Below, in pieces: positions 59,301 to 64,000 of a stretch of DNA of 64,000 nucleotides. The stretch is taken from the NCBI GenBank assembly GCA_910586455.1, contig CAJUHX010000001.1:7501-71500 (forward strand), written 5' to 3'. Position numbers and translations under genes: made by a program. The DNA comes from an uncultured Muribaculaceae bacterium (lineage in GTDB: Bacteria; Bacteroidota; Bacteroidia; Bacteroidales; Muribaculaceae). The stretch's first letter is position 1. Each line of letters starts with the position of its first letter. The notes beneath the pieces are model-generated. The model did no database searches, was not told where the DNA came from, and saw nothing but the letters and a program-made list of their open reading frames with translations.

Positions 59301-59801
59301 GTCCGTTTCGCGGTAGCGGCGTTCGGGCGGCGTAATGTCGAAAGCCTGCTGATTATAAATCTTTCCGAACGACAGACTGAAGCCATGGCGCAGTAGTTCG
59401 GCTGCCAGTGCGGCTTTGCCGCGGAAGCCATGTATAATCCATTCCTGCTGTGGCTTCAGTAGTTTTCGCACGGATATAAGTTGTGGCCACGTGCGTACGG
59501 CATGAATTATGAGGGGCTTGCCGAGTGCTTCGCTAAGTTGCACATGGCGCTCGAACACCGGTGTCTGAATATCGAGGGCGGGGCCACGCACGGCGTCGAG
59601 GCCACATTCGCCTATTGCCACTACATGAGGGTGCAGGGCAGCTTTTTCCACCATCGGCCACAGGGTATCGGCCTCACAGGCACGCCAGGGATGTATGCCG
59701 ATGGAGAACCATCCGCTGTCATCGGGCAGCTGCTCCGGTTCGAGGTTGACCACGGCTTTGTCTTCGGGCAGATGGGTATGTATGTTTGCAAAGCGTTTCA
59801 T
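59280..59801 (-). CDS. TatD-family metal-dependent hydrolase, shortened at the C-terminus
   Basis: 173 residues from the ATG at 59801. Metal ligands: HTH in NIHTHLPEDK, Glu in VAIGECGLDAV, and His in PLIIHAVR and WIIHGFRG. The fourth ligand, Asp, is in YRETDSMPDSL, where the chain ends only six residues later. Family members carry about 40-80 more residues after it. The stop lies inside the convergent lipoprotein gene. Either a naturally short Bacteroidetes form or a recent truncation. Last gene of the operon that begins with the LOG gene. Confidence 0.78.
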   Translation of the reverse strand: MKRFANIHTHLPEDKAVVNLEPEQLPDDSGWFSIGIHPWRACEADTLWPMVEKAALHPHVVAIGECGLDAVRGPALDIQTPVFERHVQLSEALGKPLIIHAVRTWPQLISVRKLLKPQQEWIIHGFRGKAALAAELLRHGFSLSFGKIYNQQAFDITPPERRYRETDSMPDSL

Positions 59802-60028
59802 GGCACCGGGTCGTAACCGCAACCGCCCCAGGGATGGCAGCGGCATATGCGCTTTATGGCCAGCCAACTGCCTTTAAGCGGACCGTGGCGGCGCAGTGCC
59901 TCAAGCGCGTACTGGCTACATGTGGGGGTGTATCGGCATGCTGGCGGGAACATAGGCGAGATGCAGGCCCTGTAGAATAGTATGGGCAGCGACATTATCC
60001 TCACTGCCAGGCTGCTGAGCACATTCAT
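59798..60028 (-). CDS. yidD: Membrane protein insertion efficiency factor YidD
   Basis: 76 residues from the ATG at 60028. Amphipathic YidD motif SLPILFYRACISPMFPPACRYTPTCSQYALEALRRHG, with the conserved CRYTPTCS cysteine pair, then LAIKRICRCHPWGGCGYDPVP. Helps YidC-mediated insertion, and usually lies between rnpA and yidC. Here it lies between rnpA and tatD, overlapping both by four bases. Confidence 0.93.
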   Translation of the reverse strand: MNVLSSLAVRIMSLPILFYRACISPMFPPACRYTPTCSQYALEALRRHGPLKGSWLAIKRICRCHPWGGCGYDPVP

Positions 60029-60420
60029 TGTGCGGCTGATTTTGCCACGTCGGCCAGCAGGCGCAGCATGGCTTTTTCTACTGCCGCATAGCTTGTGAGG
60101 CCGTTGCCCACGTACACGAAGGCCAAGTCGATGCGACATCCTTGCGGCAAGTCGAAATCCTGATGGTGCAGACGATATGCCTCTCGGATACGGCGACGCA
60201 TGGTCACTCGGTCTACGGCATGGCGCAGGCGGCGCTTGGGCACAGAAATCAGAAAGGCTATCGGGGCATCGGAGTGCCGGGTCGGATTATCACGCCACAC
60301 GGCGCGCAGGGGATAAGCCAGCGCGCCGTGCGTAGGTGTGTCTGCACTATTGCCGAAGAGCTGTTCTATGGCTATAGTACTGCAGAGTTTTTCTTTTTTA
60401 TATAATCTGAGGCCTTTCAC
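60025..60420 (-). CDS. rnpA: Ribonuclease P protein component
   Basis: 131 residues from a GTG at 60420. Binds RNase P RNA and helps process tRNA 5' ends. The basic RNR motif is PKRRLRHAVDRVTMRRRIREAYR; other conserved parts are AFLISVPK and DLAFVYVG. The rpmH gene that often precedes rnpA is not adjacent; instead hemD lies upstream, overlapping by four bases. Confidence 0.93.
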   Translation of the reverse strand: MKGLRLYKKEKLCSTIAIEQLFGNSADTPTHGALAYPLRAVWRDNPTRHSDAPIAFLISVPKRRLRHAVDRVTMRRRIREAYRLHHQDFDLPQGCRIDLAFVYVGNGLTSYAAVEKAMLRLLADVAKSAAQ

Positions 60421-61160
60421 TTATTTTCGCTGAGGAAAAGGTCGATGGCACCGGTCATCGACGGAGTCTTCACCGAGGGAGCTTCGATGTCGACACGCAG
60501 TGCGGCATCGCGTGCAGCCTGGGCGGTAGTAGCGCCGAAAGTGGCGATACATATGTTGTCCTGCTTGAAGTCGGGAAAATTTTTCAGCAGCGATTCTATA
60601 CCCTGAGGGCTGAAGAACACAAGCATGTCGTAGTCGAAAGCTTCGTCGGGGGTGAAGTCGTTGCTGACGGTACGATACATTTCGGCACGGGTGTACGTGA
60701 GGTTGTTCTGCGCCAGAAATTCCTGTTCCGAGCCGTTGTTTACATCTGATACAGCCAGCAGGAATTTTTCGTTTTTATGCTTGAGCATGTACGGCAGCAG
60801 CTCGGGCAGCTTTCCTGTCTTGCCTGCGAAAATCTTGCGTTTTCTGTAAATGATATACTTCTGCAGGTAGTTGGCGATAGACTCGCTGGTGCAGAAGTAT
60901 TTCATTGTATCGGGAATGTTTACTCGCATCTCTTCGGCCAGACGGAAGAAATGGTCTATGGCTGTCTTTGCAGTGAATATGACAGCGGTGTGTTCGCCTA
61001 TTGACACCTTCTGTTGACGAAATTCCTTAGAGGTCAGTCCTTCAACTTTGATGAACGGGCGGAATACAATCTCTACCGCATGCTTGCGGGCGATTTCGAA
61101 GTACGGCGACTTCTCGCTCGAAGGCTTGGGTTGGGAAACTAAGATTTTCTTTATGTTCAC
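60417..61160 (-). CDS. hemD: Uroporphyrinogen-III synthase
   Basis: Closes hydroxymethylbilane to uroporphyrinogen III in tetrapyrrole synthesis. 247 residues from a GTG at 61160. Two HemD lobes: an N-terminal KKILVSQPKPSSEKSPYFEIARKH, and GEHTAVIFTAKTAIDHFF, then a second lobe with FFSPQGIESLLKNFPDF and NICIATFGATTAQAAR. HemD is poorly conserved, but these blocks and the domain order fit. Sits after the DUF4271 gene and overlaps rnpA. Confidence 0.88.
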   Translation of the reverse strand: MNIKKILVSQPKPSSEKSPYFEIARKHAVEIVFRPFIKVEGLTSKEFRQQKVSIGEHTAVIFTAKTAIDHFFRLAEEMRVNIPDTMKYFCTSESIANYLQKYIIYRKRKIFAGKTGKLPELLPYMLKHKNEKFLLAVSDVNNGSEQEFLAQNNLTYTRAEMYRTVSNDFTPDEAFDYDMLVFFSPQGIESLLKNFPDFKQDNICIATFGATTAQAARDAALRVDIEAPSVKTPSMTGAIDLFLSENK

Positions 61161-61194
61161 TCTACTGTATATTTTGGTTAGGGCACAAGCCCAG

Positions 61195-62109
61195 TTATTG
61201 CGTGCTACGGTCTACCAGAAACATCGCTGTCTGATAAACTAAAATCACAGGAATAATTTCCAAGGTACAAAGGTACAAAATAAAATACACCGAAGATGTA
61301 ATTCTTGTGAAAAAAATTCTAAAACCTTTGGCTATGAATATAACACGGGCCAGAAAATATATGCAGCCGGCCACTATGAGTGTGGGCCGGGCGGCGTCGG
61401 GATAGAATATGGTCAGCAGCGCCGGTATTATCAGCGCGAGTCCGGCAAGCGACTGCGAGGCGTTGAAACCGCGCAGCCATTGCCGGCGGCCGTCGGGGAT
61501 GCTGAACACATAGCCAAGCAGATTATATGCGCAGAGCTGGAAGCAGTAATAGCCTGCGGCAAGTGCCATAAACTGGGCGGTGGTGCGGAATATGTGGTCG
61601 GAACCAAGCGGACGCACCTGCCCCACCAGGGCATATAGCAGAATACCCAGACAGGCCACATACTGCACTATAAGCAGCAACAGCACACGGGTTTCGTTGG
61701 TGGTATGCTCGTCGAATACATTGGCCCGGTGCCGTACACTCAGCAGTTCGCCCGACAGGTTGGCGAATATCCGGGGGCAATGGCGGAAGTTAAGGGCCAG
61801 AGCCACAAATATCAGGGTAAGTATGGTGAGCAGGCCCGAATCGGTGCCGCCTGTGTGCTGTCGCTTGTCGCCCTCAATGCCCGAGAGCCATGCAGGTGGC
61901 AAATCGGTGGAGGCCACGGAGGCGGGCCGGGCATATATGCCGGCATCCTGCAACCGCTGTATGCGCAGTGTATCGAGCAGCGGCGCGAATGGTTCGGGCA
62001 GACGGGCGCCTGCCACAGAGTCGGCCTGCGGGGCGGCCTGTGGCAGCAGCGAGTCGGCGATTGCCACAGGCATAGTCATGGGCGATATGCTGTCGGCCTG
62101 CGCAGGCAT
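61195..62109 (-). CDS. DUF4271-domain membrane protein
   Basis: 304 residues. The first 90 are a polar, low-complexity region. Then six or seven membrane segments (from about residue 91 on), ending GFRIFFTRITSSVYFILYLCTLEIIPVILVYQ, which is the DUF4271 pattern. Restricted to Bacteroidetes, often beside hemD. Function unknown. Overlaps the LOG gene by one base. Confidence 0.85.
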   Translation of the reverse strand: MPAQADSISPMTMPVAIADSLLPQAAPQADSVAGARLPEPFAPLLDTLRIQRLQDAGIYARPASVASTDLPPAWLSGIEGDKRQHTGGTDSGLLTILTLIFVALALNFRHCPRIFANLSGELLSVRHRANVFDEHTTNETRVLLLLIVQYVACLGILLYALVGQVRPLGSDHIFRTTAQFMALAAGYYCFQLCAYNLLGYVFSIPDGRRQWLRGFNASQSLAGLALIIPALLTIFYPDAARPTLIVAGCIYFLARVIFIAKGFRIFFTRITSSVYFILYLCTLEIIPVILVYQTAMFLVDRSTQ

Positions 62110-62690
62110 CAGAATTTCTGGGTAAATTTATGTACGGTGCAAGGCTCCAGAGCCATGCGCACAGCTTCGTCGGGGGTTGAGGCCACGGACCACAGCTGAC
62201 GGTGGTCGGGCTTCATGAAGTGCTCGCCTATGGCACGCTCGAACATCTGCAGCAGAGGGTCGTAATAACCGTTAAGGTTAAGTATCACTATGTTGCCGTC
62301 GTATAGTCCCAGCAGACGCCATGTTATAATCTCGGTGAGTTCCTCGAATGTGCCGATACCTCCCGGCAGGGCTATGGCCGCAGCGGCCATTGAAGCCATG
62401 GAGGCCTTGCGCTCGTGCATGCCTGATACCACGTCGAGGCGTGTCAGACCGCTGAGGTGCCATCCGTTGTTTACCATAAACTGCGGAATCACGCCTATGG
62501 CGGTGCCTCCGGCCTCAAGGGCGCCGTCGCTTACGGCAGCCATCAGGCCCATTTTGCCGCCGCCGTTCACAACGGCGGCACCGTGGAGGGCAAGCAGGCG
62601 GCCCGTTTCGCGGGCCGCCTCGTAATATTCAGTAGCCAGACTGGCGCTGGAAGCGCAATACACGGCTATTATTGCTTCGGGTGCATTCAT
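62109..62690 (-). CDS. LOG-family nucleoside 5'-monophosphate phosphoribohydrolase
   Basis: 193 residues. The LOG/TIGR00730 motifs are VVNGGGKMGLM (about 41) and LPGGIGTFEELTEIITWRLLG (about 108; PGGxGTxxE). The family removes phosphoribose from nucleotides such as cytokinin riboside monophosphates or AMP. A -7 promoter element ends four bases before the ATG at 62690, so the transcript may be leaderless. First gene of LOG-DUF4271-hemD-rnpA-yidD-tatD. Confidence 0.88.
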   Translation of the reverse strand: MNAPEAIIAVYCASSASLATEYYEAARETGRLLALHGAAVVNGGGKMGLMAAVSDGALEAGGTAIGVIPQFMVNNGWHLSGLTRLDVVSGMHERKASMASMAAAAIALPGGIGTFEELTEIITWRLLGLYDGNIVILNLNGYYDPLLQMFERAIGEHFMKPDHRQLWSVASTPDEAVRMALEPCTVHKFTQKF

Positions 62691-62694
62691 GTTG

Positions 62695-62702
62695 CAAAGT
62701 TA
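62695..62702 (-). promoter_or_regulatory. -7 promoter element for the LOG-to-tatD operon
   Basis: TAACTTTG on the minus strand. It ends only four bases before the LOG start codon, so the start site would fall at or inside the codon. No -33 TTTG with proper spacing is seen. Confidence 0.5.
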
Positions 62703-62730
62703 CTAAAAAAATGCGAATCAGAGTCTGATG

Positions 62731-64000
62731 TCAGAGCACAACTTTGGACGGCGACGAGCATTGGTCGGTAACGATGAGGTATGCTCCTGTCGGAAGTTCA
62801 AATTCAAAGTTGTTTTCGACCTGAGGAATCGTCAGAATCAGGCGTCCGGTGACATCGTAAACACGCAGACCGGTTTGCGGACGGCTCATATTCAGTCGTA
62901 CAAGGCCTTCGAACACATTCACCGTCAACGGCTCGTCGATGCTCACGCCGCTTATGCCTGCATGGTCCACAAACACTACATTCGACATGGGCGAGCGATA
63001 GCCCAGACGCACCGACTGCACAGAATACGATTCGCTGTCGGAAGCGTCGAAGTCTTCAATCAGCAGCGAACATTCCTCGGCCAGCAGTTCCTCCTGTACC
63101 GACGCCCCGCCGCTGTAGCGTGTGCGGGTTACAATCCAGTAGTCCACTACTTCGTCGGCCGGACTTTCCCAGTTGGCCACATATGAGTCGGAGGTGATGT
63201 CGGTGGGTGCGGTAGCGGTGCAGGCGGTGAGAGTGGGCACTTCAAGGCATTCGCCGCGCAGCACTACTCCGCGCGAGCCTGTAATGCCGCCTTCACTTAC
63301 AATCAGGCGTGCCTCGTGGGTACCAAGTTCGGAGGGGGTGTATGTAACATTAAACCAATAGCCGTCGGCGGCATTCACCAGCGAGGCGGCAATACTGTTC
63401 GAAGGAATGTTGAACTGACTTTTGTCGTCGCCTATTACAACCAGGTCGAACGAGCCTGTGAGGTTTTCTCCACGGAAAAACAGGCGGGTGGTAACACTCT
63501 TGCCCAATGCCACCTGGCCGAACTCCAGCTCCATGCCCTGCGTGGGGGTGATAAGGTTGGGGTCGCCTACCGGACCGGGATCGGCGCCCGGGGTAAATGT
63601 TTCGCCCACACGGTTGCCCCACAGATATTCGGCCAGCTCGGGATGGTCGATAAAGGGGTTGCGGTTGTTCTGGATTTTATACACGGCTTCGTTGCGCAGT
63701 GTTTCTTTTTCGCTTACCGGGTCATTGCGGTGCCACTCCATAAGCAGCGAGGCCGACCAGTTGTTGAGCGTTGGATAAAGATTCTGGTTCACCATGAAGG
63801 TATATTTCCAGGTGAGATTCTGGTAGCAGGTGACCATGTAGAAATATGTACGGGCGAAATCGCCTTTATATTCATCGTCGGGTTCGAACACAAAACCGGC
63901 TCCGCCGCCTTGACCATTCACCGGATAGCCTACGGTGGTGATACCGTTATCGAATTTTATTGAGCTTGTGCGGTCCACTATGCCCAGCGGATAATTGCTT
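62731..64000 (-). CDS. Secreted endonuclease I family nuclease with sorting-type C-terminal domain (starts beyond the right edge)
   Basis: About 423 residues are visible; the frame is open past base 64000, so signal and N-terminus are missing. The endonuclease I (Bsn/NucM-like) core ends here: NWSASLLMEWHRNDPVSEKETLRNEAVYKIQNNRNPFIDHPELAEYLWG, with the WHR...DPV...RN metal-site pattern. A fibronectin/Ig-like middle (residues 150-340) follows. The end (TGLRVYDVTGRLILTIPQVENNFEFELPTGAYLIV) is typical of type IX secretion C-terminal domains. An exported nuclease for DNA scavenging. The call for the nuclease is strong; the sorting signal needs a search. Confidence 0.85.
   Translation of the reverse strand, partial: SNYPLGIVDRTSSIKFDNGITTVGYPVNGQGGGAGFVFEPDDEYKGDFARTYFYMVTCYQNLTWKYTFMVNQNLYPTLNNWSASLLMEWHRNDPVSEKETLRNEAVYKIQNNRNPFIDHPELAEYLWGNRVGETFTPGADPGPVGDPNLITPTQGMELEFGQVALGKSVTTRLFFRGENLTGSFDLVVIGDDKSQFNIPSNSIAASLVNAADGYWFNVTYTPSELGTHEARLIVSEGGITGSRGVVLRGECLEVPTLTACTATAPTDITSDSYVANWESPADEVVDYWIVTRTRYSGGASVQEELLAEECSLLIEDFDASDSESYSVQSVRLGYRSPMSNVVFVDHAGISGVSIDEPLTVNVFEGLVRLNMSRPQTGLRVYDVTGRLILTIPQVENNFEFELPTGAYLIVTDQCSSPSKVVL

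Overview
The window looks like a chromosome segment of a gut-type Bacteroidales bacterium, possibly Muribaculaceae or a relative. Three things point there: the Bacteroidetes promoter signature (TAnnTTTG at -7, with TTTG about 20 bases upstream in the best cases) before many genes, Bacteroidetes-only families (DUF2723, DUF4271, OMP_b-brl-type barrels, TPR-TM-HTH lipoproteins), and the CvpA-SufBCDS and rsmH-to-ftsZ gene orders. The family-level placement is inference. Most of the sequence is GC-moderate, densely packed core genome with four-base stop/start overlaps. The stretch from about 36.1 to 47.5 kb is visibly more AT-rich in places and holds the accessory content.

Layout. 1-4.8 kb (minus): an HlyD/TolC efflux operon with a symmetric promoter region, then TonB-ExbD-ExbB-PdxJ. 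4.9-13.2 kb (plus): a CBS-less regulator remnant, NAD kinase, a DUF45 metallopeptidase, then CvpA-SufBCDS and a Cof-type HAD phosphatase. 13.2-18.4 kb (minus): QueG, a polysaccharide deacetylase and a very large DUF2723 membrane protein. 18.5-35.6 kb (plus): an aquaporin, then the division and cell-wall cluster rsmH-ftsL-ftsI-murE-mraY-murD-ftsW-murG-murC-ftsQ-ftsA-ftsZ, then a sirtuin. 47.5-52.6 kb (minus): Mfd and an S41 protease. 52.7-54.5 kb (minus): a HigBA-like toxin/antitoxin pair and an orphan tyrosine recombinase. 54.6-56.8 kb (minus): galK-galM. 57-59.3 kb (plus): a GYF-CD225 protein, DUF2752, an ECF-type sigma factor and a lipoprotein. 59.3-62.7 kb (minus): LOG, DUF4271, hemD, rnpA, yidD and a shortened TatD. 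The right edge holds most of an extracellular endonuclease I with a sorting-type tail.

The notable system is at 35.8-47.5 kb, a ribosomally made, modified-peptide (RiPP) locus. It comprises an 80-residue precursor with a double-glycine leader and an eight-cysteine core (41113), a SPASM radical SAM maturase (41420), a dedicated outer-membrane beta-barrel protein (42799), a C39 peptidase-ABC exporter (45141) and an unlisted 54-residue one-helix protein (47330). Just upstream is a decayed second copy: the tail of a radical SAM gene fused behind a small secreted-peptide gene, a full-length diverged barrel, and an internally deleted exporter. The surviving exporter piece is almost identical to the intact gene although the barrels have diverged, which suggests recent copying. 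A membrane-spanning TPR/HTH lipoprotein at the head of the locus is a candidate sensor-regulator. What the mature peptide does is unknown from sequence.
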